From assembly GCF_012489685.1 (NCBI RefSeq), contig NC_080043.1:12208223-12272222 (forward strand): a stretch of DNA of 64,000 bases, read 5' to 3'. Source of the DNA: Lotus japonicus. Lineage: Eukaryota > Streptophyta > Magnoliopsida > Fabales > Fabaceae. Positions 21,120-32,811 of this stretch are shown piece by piece. The notes under the pieces are model-generated. The model was not told the DNA's origin. It ran no database searches and was given only the letters and a program-made list of their open reading frames with translations. The stretch's first letter is position 1, and the number at the start of each line of letters is the position of its first letter. The translations under genes and the position numbers were made by a program.

Positions 21120-24100
21120 CTATCTAGGGTTCAATAATGAGAGAGATATTTCATTCATTGAAGAAAATGTTTGTTTTTCAGGGGAATGTTCTCCTTCATT
21201 TGAGACCTTCTTAAATAAGAAACCAGGTTCTTTAGGTTGAGGCAAAGCATTTTCACTGCTCAACATTAAAACCACAGATGCCATGTTAGGCCTATCATCA
21301 GGATGATGTTGTAGACATAAAAGACCAATTTGAATGCAGCTGACAACTTCTTCTAGCTTACAAGAGTCCTTTAAACAATCATCAATCAATTCATGTGGAA
21401 TGCCCTTTTTCCAAAGTCTCCATGCCTACAACAATTTAGTAAAATTGTTATCTAAAGAATTATTAAAGGAAAATCATTTCTATTCTGTGTTACTCACATG
21501 CCCAATAAGGTTGTGATCCTGGCTCTGGTAGGTAAGTGCACTATTTTTCTTTCCACTTATAATTTCTAGCAATAATACGCCAAAGCTAAACACATCTGAT
21601 TTGATAGAGAACAATCCATCTGTGGCATACTCTGGTGCCATGTAACCACTGAAATGAACCACACAAGAATTAATTTGAAACTCAAGTGATTTAAGTGAAA
21701 CTTTAGCTTATTTTAAAGTACTTACTATGTCCCAACTATTATGTTTGTTCTCCCTTCAATTTGATCACCTCCACACATTCTAGCCATGCCAAAATCTGAA
21801 ACTTTTGGATTCATATCATTGTCCAACAAAATGTTACTCACTTTCAAATCTCTATGTATGATCCTCAGTCTAGAATCTTGATGAAGATAAAGAATCCCTC
21901 GAGCAATTCCATGCAAGATATTAAAGCGTGTGGACCAATCTAACAATTTACTTTGAACTGAATCTGTCAAGATTATTCAGCAAGTTGGTTATTCTTTTCA
22001 TTTCAAAATAACTTGCAAACCAAATCAACTTTATTATACTAAATAACAAGCTCTGAAAAAACTACTTACCGAAAAGAAATGAATCTAGGCTCTTGTTTGG
22101 CATGTACTCATATAATAGCATTTTCTCCTCTCCTTCAATGCAACAACCAACAACCTTCACAAGATTCCGATGTTGGAGTTTTGAACATAATATAACTTCA
22201 TTCTTAAACTCTTTCACCCCTTGCCCGGAAGTCCTTGAAAGCCTTTTAACCGCAATCTCTTGTCCACCTATCAATCCCTAAATTTTGTAATCGAAAAACA
22301 ATTAACAATTGATGAGATTTATACACAAGTTTTATTTAGTACATGTTTAGATACATAATGAAAAAAGTAACAGTGAGACCAATATCATTGTGGACAATGG
22401 CAAAAGCCAAAAAATTTGTTTCAGTTCACATTGATTTTGCCCTTCACAGTAATTTTCTACCATATATCCAAACATGCACTTAAACATGTTACAAATTTAC
22501 CTTGAATACTGGCCCAAAACCACCTTCACCGAGCTTGTTATCAATTGAGAAGTTATTGGTGGCATTGAGTATTGTAGCAAAATCAAAGAAAGGGAGCTCC
22601 AAATCTTCATCTCTACCTTCATCTTTCTCTGTTTCCTCTTTGATTTATTAGATGAAATAATGCCAAAAATTTGAATCCTTGAAGGAAAAATACTAGTCCT
22701 ATGAGGGTCTAGCTCCTCTAAAGTGAGTCACGGGGTAAAGTAAGTCAACTTTTCTCTCACTTTAGAGGAGTCAAATCCGTATGAGGTGACACTAGAAACT
22801 AACTCATTGAACAATCTAGAATGAAAATGCACGATGAATGTGAAATAGAAAAGGTGTTCTGACTAAGAAATTCATTACCTTTTTTCTCTGTTTTAGTCTT
22901 GCAAATGTAGTAGATTGCCAACACCATCACAAGTATTGCTAAACCTGGGATTGTAATGGCCAAGCCTATCTTTTTCCTTCGCCGACTTGTCCTATGCCGA
23001 TATATAGAATCTGCATTTATGGCATGACAAAACAACAAAGTACTTGTAATTCCAAAATAAATGCAATGTGCCACTAGTTATTATTTCTTATGGATTAGGA
23101 TCATCTCTCATGTTCAACTTCCATGTTAATTTTTTGTGTATATTTTTCTCGTTTGCACTGATTTTTCTTTTAGAGAAATAAAAATACACTAGCAATATAG
23201 GAATTGAATTCAAATCAAAGAGATAGACATAAAACTTCTCATACAAATCTTTAATTTTTACCTGTGTTGGAAACATCTGTCCTAACATATAGATCTTGGC
23301 CACTCTGTGAAACTCTCAAATCAAGAAGATCACCAAACCAGATAGAACAACCACTACCCCCACCACTTGGATTCAAGTTTGCATAAGCAGAACATGAACA
23401 ATTTTGCAAGCATTTGGCCTTGCAATCTTCAAGAGTCATATTCTCATCAATCCAAGAATTTGTAGTATCAGGCAACTTCATGCTACCAAATCTACTAAAC
23501 CCATCTCTGTTTTTTACCCCACAACTCCACTTCTCACTTCTCCCACACCCTTCTGTCCAATACAATGCATTCCATTGTTGCGGCGATCTCGGCTCGAATC
23601 CATTTAAACACTGACACCTTGGTGATTTATCAAGCATGCAATTTCCATTTGGACCGCAAACATTGTAAATATCACAACTGTCTTGTGGCAAGATTCGATA
23701 AATAGACCATGTTTTTGATTCTGGAATCCAAATGAGGCGTTGACGGAGAGAAAGGGTTTGGTTCAAAACATTTATAGAAATCACAGAGCTATTCTTGAGA
23801 GTGAACGTGTAGTACACTTCATCTTCATTGTTCACAAATTGGAAATCATAAATTGGGTTATTTGTGAATTCAAGTACCGCACTGGACCATGGTCCAGACC
23901 TGAAAAACTCAACAGAGTCCTTCCAAATTACCCATTCAGGATTCCTGGTAAGCACCGTGGCTGCTGTTAAGTTCCCTGAAGATGGATCATCCCAATTTTT
24001 CCAAGCAGTGAAAAGCCTGTTAATTCCAGATTTTCTGTCCCATCCAATCTTCATACCTGGTAACAGTGTATCACAAGGATGATCAAAGCTCTGCCATAAG

Positions 24101-24540
24101 AAACTTTCTTCATTGTTGCTGTTGTTGTCTTTCTCATCTCTGACTATTAAATTTCCAGTGTCTAAGGGCTGCGCAACGGGACTCGCCGCCTTCGCAGTTG
24201 TGTTTGTTGACCAGAGAATTGAGTTGTTTTTGTTGAGAAGTACAAGGTTTCCATCTTGGCTTATGATCAACTTGCTGGAGTTGTCTTTGATTGGATTGTC
24301 ACGGTTGGCAACCCAAACAACTGTTCTAACTTGGATGTTCTTGTACCAGATTCCTACATAGCGGTTTGAGGAGCTGCCTGGATTGAAGAAACCCAGCTCA
24401 AAGGTTCCATCGTTTGAAACCAAGGTGGTTCCATCATCAGGAAGTGAGTCAAGGTTGGTAATGGTGTCTGTTGCAAACGTGAATTGAGAGAACAACAATA
24501 GTAGGTTGGAAATAAGAAGCATACCATGGAGAATGGACAT
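21120..24540 (-). CDS. G-type lectin S-receptor-like serine/threonine kinase B (complete)
   Basis: Seven exons on the minus strand: 24540-23262, 23010-22879, 22637-22501, 22277-22070, 21963-21726, 21648-21498, 21425-21120. All introns are GT..AG, phases agree, and the sum is 2451 nt (816 aa plus TAG). Exon 1 holds a signal peptide ([20 protein letters not shown]), a B-lectin domain (about 25-150, WVANRDNP), an S-locus glycoprotein domain with EGF-like [13 protein letters not shown], and PAN (about 345-420). Exon 2 is the membrane helix ([20 protein letters not shown]). Kinase motifs are [34 protein letters not shown] and DDRPNM. All catalytic residues are present, so a functional membrane receptor kinase is likely. 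The family (At4g27290 type) is known for stress and self/non-self roles; the ligand is unknown. Introns 2 and 3 carry small MITE-like repeats. Confidence 0.93.
22342..22477. mobile_element. Small MITE-like inverted repeat in intron 3 of gene B
   Basis: Ends acatgtttagatacat and the complement of atatatccaaacatgc pair, with arms of about 60 bp that have diverged. About 136 bp, non-coding. No target duplication was verified. Confidence 0.45.
22692..22795. mobile_element. Small inverted-repeat element in intron 2 of gene B
   Basis: ctcctctaaagtgag on the left pairs with ctcactttagaggag on the right, inside actagt..actag ends; arms are about 40 bp with mismatches. A fold-back of about 104 bp in the intron between the membrane exon and the first kinase exon. 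Confidence 0.5.
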
Positions 24541-25489
24541 TTTTTTTTGTTGATTTGGGGATAGAACAACAGAAGTTGAAGATAAACACAGACTTTTAGA
24601 TACTAGAATTGGAAATTCAAGAATGTAATGGTGGGAAGACTAGGTCTCTCTTCGTGCGTTACATCATCTCTTGAGAAGAACATACACATGTTTGAGTTAG
24701 ATATATATATTTAATGTCCACCATTCCAGCGGTCTAAACTGCAGGGTCAATGATGGTAAAAGTTATACTTATCATAAATGTGACTGAGTTCTTTTATTAA
24801 CTTACTCCTCGAAGGGGTGAGATCCTCTCCAGTGAAATCCTCTCAATTTTTCTCCAGTGGACATTTGTGGCGGATTTGAACCGCCACAAAATGTTTCCAG
24901 CTGTCACAAATTCTGTCAATTTTCTGCAGCAGCATTTTGTGGCAGTTGGCAAAATTTTGTGGCGGTTTAAAACCGCCACAAATGTCCACTGGAGAAAAAT
25001 TGAGAGAATTTCACTAGAGAGGATCCGGACCCCTCCCTCGAAAGTCACTTCTCTGTTTCATTCGTCGATGTTGGCCCTGTTTTTGGTATCGCCAACAGTC
25101 ATTTTGGCGTTAACGCTTGATTAACTCTGTAATACATGTTTTGGAAGTGACAGATGGACTTCTCTGGATACCCTTTTTCTTTGCCTTGCGGTAGCTAATC
25201 AATTAGTGTACAAATTTTTCCTAAGTAATATAAAAGATATCGTACCTAAGGGATTTTATTCAATTATTGGTGGTGTAAAGATTTGACTGTCGTTCAATTG
25301 CATGTAAATTAAAGAAGCAAGTAAATGTTATGACGAACTTAATCTATGTCTTTAATAAAACAACGTTTGTATGAAATCTAGCACGTAAAATTCCAGAGAG
25401 CAGACAAGTGGCACGATCGCCCCCTAGGTATATGATAAACTCGCGCGGTCACGCAACACAGGATCACAGACTCATAAATTTTAATTAAA
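24541..25489. promoter_or_regulatory. Upstream region of kinase gene B
   Basis: Leader and promoter for the minus-strand gene. A TATA-like run (tatatatattt) is near 24697-24712, about 160 bp from the ATG. A hairpin MITE occupies 24814-25033. No gene is seen. Confidence 0.5.
24814..25033. mobile_element. Hairpin MITE in gene B promoter
   Basis: About 220 bp with terminal inverted repeats of about 90 bp (left ggggtgagatcctctccagt; right, complemented, ggggtccggatcctctctag), including tggacatttgtggcgg and its mirror. Flanks ctcctcgaa and tccctcgaa are a plausible imperfect 9-bp duplication, which suggests a Mutator-type origin. It lies about 275 bp upstream of the gene B start codon. Confidence 0.8.
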
Positions 25490-26177
25490 CTAGTGTTTTT
25501 TACCCGCGCGTTGCACGGGAAATATGTCTATTCTATTTGATACATTAATTAATATTTTGATTATTAAAAATATATTAAACAACGAATGAAATAGAAAAGT
25601 CAGAATTGATGAGTAAAGTGGACATAAAGACTTCTCTTCTAAGCCCGATTGAGACCAAGAGGAACTCGTTTCACATTCTTCGTAAATATGAAGACGATAG
25701 CACAAATCATAGATATTAGGAATTATCAACATATTAATCTTAAAAAAAATTAATGTGATAGTAGCACAAATCAGGATTGTGTAAGATATATCATAAAGTA
25801 TAACATTATTGTGTTTATTCCAACTAAGTAGTGATGACAATGAGTAGGTACTATAGTACCATCTCCATACTCGCGTTTTTAAAAATTACATGTACCCGTC
25901 TCTATACTCATGTGGGTAGCAACTCGAAGCTCTCTACCTTTAGACAATTCAATGTCATTACAGGAAGTTATCCATCTTTGCCAAAATCTAAATCTATGGA
26001 TGACAATGGGTCTCAAAATTATAGGGTACCCGCAAAAAATACACACTATGGGTAGGGTAAAAAACCGCTAAATAGGTATGAGATTGAGTATAGATAATTA
26101 CCCGCAAAAAATAGAGGGTATGGGTGCGGGTGTGGGCACTATAATTCCCAACCGGCCCATATCCGCACACACATGCT

Positions 26178-26178
26178 A

Positions 26179-26249
<71 letters not shown>

Positions 26250-26250
26250 T
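26178..26250. repeat. (TTA)n microsatellite
   Basis: About 24 trinucleotide units, interrupted once by ttg. Confidence 0.95.
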
Positions 26251-27779
26251 GGGAATATATTGACAAATTAACTTAAGCTATAGCTTTCAAACTCACTCTT
26301 TTTAAAAAAAAGTTTGGGATATATTAATTAATACTCTAAAAATAAATAATAAATAAATTAAGATAAAATCAAGAAATAAACCACCTAAATCCTAAACAAA
26401 TCTGAAATTTAAAAATGTATTTTTTTTTTACTCTAAAAATAAATCAAAAATAAATTAAGATAAAATCAAGAAATAAACAACATAAATCCTAATCAAATCT
26501 GAAATTTTAAAATGTATTTTTTTATGAGAATTAATCTGAGAATGACACGTGTTATTTTTTTTCCAATTAGTGAATATTCTGCACCCTAGAAGATTTTCTT
26601 TTCCTCAATCCTTTTGCTTTTGATTAAGAAGAGAAAAGCAGGAATCCTTGAAGCATATGACATCTTACAATTAGTTGAAGAACAAAATCAATTCATGAAG
26701 AAGATTGAAACAGAAACCCAAAATGAAGTCTTGAAGAACAAAATACCCTCCTTCACCAATTTGAAAGGACTGTGGTGAAAGAATTGTATTTAGTGTATTT
26801 GTGAATCTTGGGGTGGAACCCTTGTGAAACAAAAAACCAAAGGAACATTTCAGTCAAGAGAAACAAAAAATGGTGTATTTCCCATATGTGCGCACCCCAA
26901 CAAATTATCTATATATGTGAGAAAAAAACAAAATAATTCTCCCACCCAAAATAATTGTGGTTACTTCACCAATAAACTTATACTAACAATCAATTTAAAT
27001 TGAACTTAAGGAAATATATAGAGCAAAGTAAGATAAGTCACCCAATTGACATACTAAAACATGAGTATATGCAAAACTAATGAGTTTGAGGAAAACATGA
27101 ACCAACCTTAAGAATGGGCTAAACATACTCATGAAGATTAAATGTGAGCTCTTCATATGCTTTCATCAATTTGACTGACCTGTGCATCATTAAAAAAAAA
27201 ATTAGTAAGTTGTGCATCATTCACATACAGTGCAAATAGTATGCTTATACACACAGCTCAAACATGATGAATAAAAACGTGCAAAATTTGAGAAATGAAT
27301 ATAAATTCAGGCTATCCTAAGTTTCGTAAATTTCTATAAGTTATACCAAAATCTGGTTTAGAATGGCTTCATACGCATGGATTTCTACAAACTATACTAA
27401 AATCTGGTTTTAAAAAAATACAAAAGCGGAAGAAGAAAAATAGAAAAAACATTACATCAGAATCAAAACATTACGTCTTCAACAATGATTCGTTAAAGGG
27501 TCTATGCAAAAATTTGTAAACTTTTGGATCAAAACACACAAAATATGTGAAATTTAAGAATCCAGGATTGAATTACGAACAAAGGATAAACTGAAATGGT
27601 ACAAACCATCAATCACAACATGATAAACTCTTCTTCACGTAACATCATCTTACGACATACCTCTGTCCTGATCGCGACATGTGGCAGAGGTAGAAATAGC
27701 AGCTATCAAATCTCTGCGTGTCCATGGTAGCTTTGTGGACCCTCAGCACCAAATCAACTCCTTTTTCTTAGAATTAGCA

Positions 27780-28650
27780 TTAAATAAATAATAAGATAAA
27801 TTAAGATAAAATCAAGAAATAAACAACCTAAATCCTAATCAAATCTAAACTTTAAAAAGGTACTAAATAAAGATAGATAAAAACTACCAAAATCTAGCAA
27901 ATCACAATAAAAAACTCATAAAATCCTGAATTAAATAAAAATATGAAAATCAATAAAAATACCATAAAAATTCATTTATACTCTAAATGTAACTCAAAAA
28001 TAAAATAAAATATTTCATGAAATTAAAATTAAATAAATAATAAATAAGGATAGATAAAAACTATCAAAATCTAGCAAATCACAATAATAACTCATAAAAT
28101 CCTGCATTAAATAAAAATTCGAAAATTAAATAAAATTTAATTATTATACTCAATAAATAAATGTAAAATAAAATAAAATATTTCCTGGAAGTAAAATTAA
28201 ATAAATAATAAGATAAATTAAGATAAAATCAAGAAATAAACAACCTAAATTCTAATTAAATCTAAAATTTAAAAAAGTACTAAATAAAGATAGATAAAAA
28301 CTACCAAGTCTAGCAAATCACAATAAAAACTCATAAAATCCTGAATTAATTAAAAATCCGAAGATTTAAGAAAATTTAATTAATATACTCTAAAAGTAAA
28401 TCTAAAATAAAATAAAGTATTTTCTGGATTTAAAATAAATAATAAGATAAATTAAAATAAAATTAAGAAATAAACAACCTAAATCTCAATCAAATCTAAT
28501 ATTAAAAATGGTATTAAATAAAGATAGATAAAAACTAACAAAATCTAGCAAATCACAATAAAAACTCATAAAATCCTGAATTAATAAAAAATTCGAAAAT
28601 TCAATAAAAATTAATCAATATATTCTAAAAATAAATTTAAAATAAATTAA
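27780..28650. repeat. Tandem array, unit about 235 bp
   Basis: The marker ctagcaaatcacaata recurs at about 27894, 28071, 28310 and 28544 (spacings about 177, 239 and 234). Each unit also carries aagataaattaagataaaat, gaaataaacaacctaaat and actcataaaatcctg. The shorter interval is a deleted unit. Pieces of the unit also occur at 26335-26520. AT-rich and non-coding. Confidence 0.8.
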
Positions 28651-28940
28651 AAGACCAAATCTTATCTTTTAAAATAATATCAATCAATTATTTTAGAATA
28701 TATAAAATTAAAACATATATCAATTGAAAATTATATCTTCTAAAATAATATCAATTAATTAGGTTAGGATATATAAAATTAAAACATATATCAATTGAAA
28801 ATTATATCCTCTAACAAATTGACACGTGGAATAATTTTTATGAGAATTAATCTGGTTCTGACACGTCACTCAGAATTAATCTAGTGCTGACACGTCACTA
28901 TGGAAGTTCTTCTTTTCTAATATATATTGATATTGATATT

Positions 28941-29230
28941 GATATTGATTGATTGATATTGATTCTGGTTTTCTCTCTCTCTTTTTCCAACCAAAAAAGC
29001 AACAATAAAAATAAAATAAAATCATTAGAAGATAATAACATAAAATAAATAAAAGATAAAACTAATTTAAATCCTAATAAAATACAGAAAAATAATATAA
29101 AAACTAAAACAAACCCAAATATATTTAAAATAGAAAAATAAATGAAATAAATCTAAAGTGTTCTAAAATGGCCAAAATAACCAAAATAATGTTAAAATGC
29201 ATAAGAATAAACTAGAAAAATAACTCAGAC
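28941..29230. other. AT-rich, nothing recognised
   Basis: A (gatatt)n-like stretch and A-rich sequence between the Helitron end and the Gypsy remnant. No feature can be supported. Confidence 0.4.
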
Positions 29231-29815
29231 ACCCGGGTCATCACCTTGCCACCTGACGTTTGCTTTCTAGCTTAGATTCTCCATGTCGGCATGGACATGT
29301 TCAGAACCAAAATTTAGTTTGGTTTTGAGACTCTCGAGTTTGCTGACTTCGAATCCACTCCGTTGATCGTATTATGATGAATTGTACCCTTTTGGCCTCT
29401 CGTGTTTTCCTTTCGACCGTAAATGATACCTTCCTGAATACGACACATGGTTTCCTTTGCACCAGATTCATTTCTCATTGTTAGTTTTGCTTATGACATG
29501 GTGAATTCGGCAAAAGAGAATTTTGTCAATAACACTATCTTGAAGCAAGCAACCAATTCCGGGTATGTGGAGTAGCCCAAGATGATCATGTTGCACTCGA
29601 GGTTCATCATCGGTTTCTTTGCTTCGTTGACCTTCTAGGATTCCTAGATTATGCGCAATCTAATGTTATAAAAATTCGTGTCAGGTTATTGATCCCCTTT
29701 GATGAAAATTATTTGGTCATTGTTAGCAAGGAACTTTAGCATGAGCCTTTTGGTGGATAGGAAATAATCAAACGCGTTCAATGAAGGCGAGCTCAAGATT
29801 GCATTTAGGGGTGGG

Positions 29816-30566
29816 AATAGGTTGGGCCAGCTAGATAGGCTTTCCTTAAATAGGCCTAACTTGTTTAAAAATCTTTAGGCCTAAGCCTGACCTGTGGCCT
29901 GTCAAAGACTTTTTTTTCGAGTCTGGTCTGGCCTACCCGAAAGTCTGGCTTGGCCTGGTAGCCTATTTAAAAGCTCATTCCATAACAAGAGTTTTACGTT
30001 TGCTAAAAAACTTATATGTAAAGAAGCTATCAAACTTATAAGCTAACGAGTTAAAACATACTAAAATAATTTTTTCAACAATCAGACTCATAATATTATA
30101 AGCTACTAGGTAGAGATGAAACTAAACGAGATTATGTTGGTTTCTTAGAGTCGGAGAGCCAATTTAAAATGACACTCTATATTATGGTATTTAAATACGT
30201 CATATATCTATTTCTAAATAGACATATAACTTTGAATAATTATATAAGTCAATTTGCTTAAATATATAAAAATGTTAATAAGTTTCATTTTTTGTATGAC
30301 GAATTTCTAATATATAGACATCATAAATGGTAAAAATATATTTATACTAATCATATTTACAATGTATCAGAAAAATACTGATCATGTTTACTTAAATAGG
30401 CTAGCCTATAAGGCTTGTTGAATGGCCTAATCCTGACCTTTTTTAACTACATAGGCTTTTCCGAAAGCCTAAGCCTTGCCTATTTACCAATTTGGCATGG
30501 CCTGACCGGGTCTGTGGTAGGCTAGGTCATAGACCCCTACGAACGGTCTGACCTATTCCCACCCTA
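29816..30566. mobile_element. hAT-type MITE
   Basis: 751 bp with ends TAGGGGTGGGAATAGG and CCTATTCCCACCCTA. Flanked by an exact 8-bp duplication attgcatt (29808-29815, 30567-30574). The inner arms repeat aggcct/aggctt blocks in inverted orientation. An 8-bp TSD and this TIR are typical of hAT. No transposase frame. Confidence 0.88.
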
Positions 30567-30716
30567 ATTGCATTGTAGCTATTGGGGCAATAAGCTATGA
30601 GGAACTTGCAATTGGTTATCTTAGAGATGTAGGAGTCCTCTAACGTCAGCCGAATCTCATAATACCAGAGGGGAGTAATGTGTACTTGAACCCAATCAAG
30701 TCTTTAATGAAACCTT

Positions 30717-31111
30717 TGTAACATCTCGATCTGACGACTGACATCACGGTAACAACACGAGTCTTTTCAGTGCGCTTTGTCCTCACTCACGCACTTCCCG
30801 GGAAAACTTCCCAGGAGGTCACCCATCATAATATTTCTCCAAGGCAAGCACACTTAACCGTTGAGTTTTTATGAGTTAGGCTCCCGAAAAGAAGATGCAT
30901 CTTGTTGTCATGAGTAGTACCAATCAAATCTTTTATGCCCTCATCAAGTGTATAGTGTCATACCTATACAGTCCCGGAATACCTCTTGTTCGGGTGCGAG
31001 ATCGGTTCATTCATGTACCCCTCCGCCTAGAAGCCTGCCAGGAGCCTCTCCTTATCCGTGCCTCACTGCACCGGCGATCACTCCCCGCCCTCGTCAGCCC
31101 CGGGTGTCACA
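30717..31111 (-). mobile_element. Solo LTR of a Cassandra-like TRIM with 5S rRNA-like sequence
   Basis: 395 bp flanked by the exact duplication ACCTT (30712-30716, 31112-31116). On the minus strand it begins TGTGACACCCGGGG and ends GATGTTACA. About 30795-30910 on the minus strand resembles 5S rRNA: ggttaagtgtgcttg and gatgggtgacctcctgggaa match the A-box side and C-box of plant 5S genes. Cassandra retrotransposons are known to carry a 5S promoter in their LTR. There is no second LTR or internal region nearby, so it is a solo LTR left by recombination. Confidence 0.85.
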
Positions 31112-31150
31112 ACCTTCTAGTTTCTTCCGATCCATTAATGTTGTAGCCCT

Positions 31151-31690
31151 TGTTCTTAGATACATTTCTATGGTCTTTGTTTGTGAAAAGATGAGTGTGA
31201 GCGAATTTCAAAATTATGAGAACTTGTGTTTTGTTCTTAACTTCTTTGTTAAAATTTCTATGGTTGCATATTTGAAAGAAAAAAAATTAGTTTGAGGAAT
31301 TTAAAATTTTTAGCCAACTCATTTCATATAATTTTATGAAAACAATTACTTCTGTATTACCTTTTTTAAAAAATATATATATAATTGGTAGAGTTAATTG
31401 CGTATTTAACTCCTAATATATTTATTAAATGATAGCAACATTAAGAACAAAATTCTATTACTTTTATGAAATAAATTTTATTAGTAAACATATTTAATAT
31501 TTTTTTTACACATAAAATTTTAGCTAAATAATAGCAACAAATACTACCATAATACATACATATTTAAAAAAAACATGTTATTAGGTAGGTATATTTAAAT
31601 GTATTAAATATACATATTTTATTATCATTATTAATATTACAAACAGTTGTTAATACAACAAAATTCTAAATCAAATATTCATTACTACAG
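31151..31690. other. AT-rich, probably Helitron interior
   Basis: No gene is seen. It probably belongs to the Helitron whose RPA exons follow, but no 5' terminus was found. Confidence 0.35.
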
Positions 31691-32343
31691 CGCACAATAT
31701 TCATTGTGTATGTTGTGATTGAGAAAATTGTGAGCACAGATGATTGGTATTATCATGATTGCAAATGTCACACAACAGCATACTCTGATGGAGCACTATA
31801 TTTTTGTCCAAAGTGTAACAAGCTCATCACTCCTACCATACGGTAAACTCCATTTTGAATAAATAAATTATTTTGTTCAATAAACATTACATTTAGTTTA
31901 ATTATGGATGTTTACCTAAGGTACAAGCTGTTGATACATGTTGATGATAATATTGGATCTGCAACTTTGACAAATTTTTATAGCGATGGTTGTCATCTGA
32001 TCAACAAAAGAAGCAGCGAAATTTTGGATGAAATGAAAAAGGTAAACATATACAATTCAAATTAAGCACTTTTACATTGAAAAATTAATTCATATATATT
32101 AATTTATTTCATTTTATTTTAAATAAATTCTAGAACGGCTGCATGGAACACCCACCAAAAGAAATTGTTGATTTGGTGCACAAGGAATTTTTTTTCATGG
32201 TCGAAGGGAAAGATAGATTCGGAAAGTGGTTTAAATCAGCATTTAATGTCCTGAAAATTTGCATGGACCCACAAATTATTTCAAAATTCATCCAATTTAC
32301 AAGTGCACATATGATGAAGAAGATCAAGGTGGAGAAGATGTAG
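31691..32343 (+). pseudogene. Helitron-type RPA70-like protein, last three exons
   Basis: Exons 31691-31842, 31921-32041 and 32134-32343 join at GT..AG introns of 78 and 92 nt. They encode VYVVIEKIVSTDDWYYHDC, then KCHTTAYSDGALYFCPKCNK (a C-x-C..C-x2-C zinc-binding set), YKLLIHVDDNIGSATL and a tail ending IKVEKM. This is the C-terminal OB-fold with zinc ribbon of replication protein A large subunit, a single-stranded DNA binder that plant Helitrons carry beside Rep-helicase. The visible part is open and spliceable; the upstream exons are missing or unrecognised, so I call it a partial gene. Confidence 0.75.
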
Positions 32344-32779
32344 TACCATTCCCTTAATGTTGCTTACGCATAAATATCCCTTGTGCTAAACCTTGCTTTG
32401 TATTTCTTTATCCGCATTGAGAATTTATATTTTTTTGGGTACGTATATTGATCTCGGTGGTCAATTTGAATCATTTTGACAATTTTTAATATTTCATATA
32501 TTTACCACGGTTGTCAATTTTTCAATAAATCGCTGTCTGTTTGAAAATCTTAGTGCAGAGTAATATATATGTGTTATTCACCAAAAAACAAATTGATATG
32601 AAACAACCACAGAACAATTGCCCATTTTTCGGTACAATAAACCTATACACTAAACTAAAAAAATAACACCCAAAATTCTTAAAAAAACTTAAAAAAAAAA
32701 CAAAGAACATAACTGTATTTAATAATTAAATATTGAAAAAATTGTTCAAAAATTTTTTTAAAAAAATAATCGAGAATAT

Positions 32780-32811
32780 ATTCCCCGTGCAAGGCACGGG
32801 TATAAAACTAG
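32780..32811 (+). other. Helitron 3' terminus
   Basis: CCCCGTGC-AAG-GCACGGG then tataaaactag, followed by T. It ends the element that carries the RPA exons. The 5' boundary was not located. Confidence 0.85.

Larger units (their letters stand above)
25490..28940 (-). mobile_element. Helitron on minus strand with internal tandem array
   Basis: The 3' terminus on the minus strand is CCCGTGC-AAC-GCGCGGG followed by taaaaaacactag, ending at 25490. The 5' end is proposed near 28940, where the minus strand reads tcaatatcaatatatattag then aaaagaag, a Helitron-like start. It is very AT-rich and non-coding as far as I can see. It holds a (TTA)n tract at about 26178-26250, a tandem array at 27780-28650, and repeated gagaattaatctg..tgacacgt blocks at about 26525, 28838 and 28871. 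The 3' end is well supported, the 5' end is not. Confidence 0.6.
29231..31150 (-). pseudogene. Degenerate Ty3/Gypsy protease-region fragment, twice interrupted
   Basis: With the two insertions removed, the minus strand shows protease-end-like coding: RKKLEGFIKDLIGFKYTLLP, then LTLEDSYISKITNCKFLIAY, CPNSYNAIL and LSTKRLMLKFLANNDQIIFI, recalling the SYNAILGRPxLN and STxHLxxKFP motifs of plant Gypsy pol. Frames shift and stops occur, so it is dead. A hAT-type MITE (29816-30566) splits it after NSYNAI, and a solo LTR (30717-31111) splits it again. The outer limits are approximate. Confidence 0.5.

Noticed and set aside
23404..24569. Several 60-80 codon frames over exon 1 of kinase B
   Set aside because: They are antisense or shifted readings of a conserved coding exon; similar shadows recur over copies A and C.
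24797..25124. Frames on both strands over 24.8-25.1 kb with near-identical peptides
   Set aside because: The similarity arises from the inverted arms of the hairpin MITE, not from coding.
25994..26266. 90-codon frame rich in isoleucine
   Set aside because: It is a translation of the (TTA)n microsatellite.
30795..30910. 5S rRNA gene
   Set aside because: Only part of the 5S sequence is recognisable, it is diverged, and it lies within an LTR with exact TSDs; a Cassandra-like LTR explains it.
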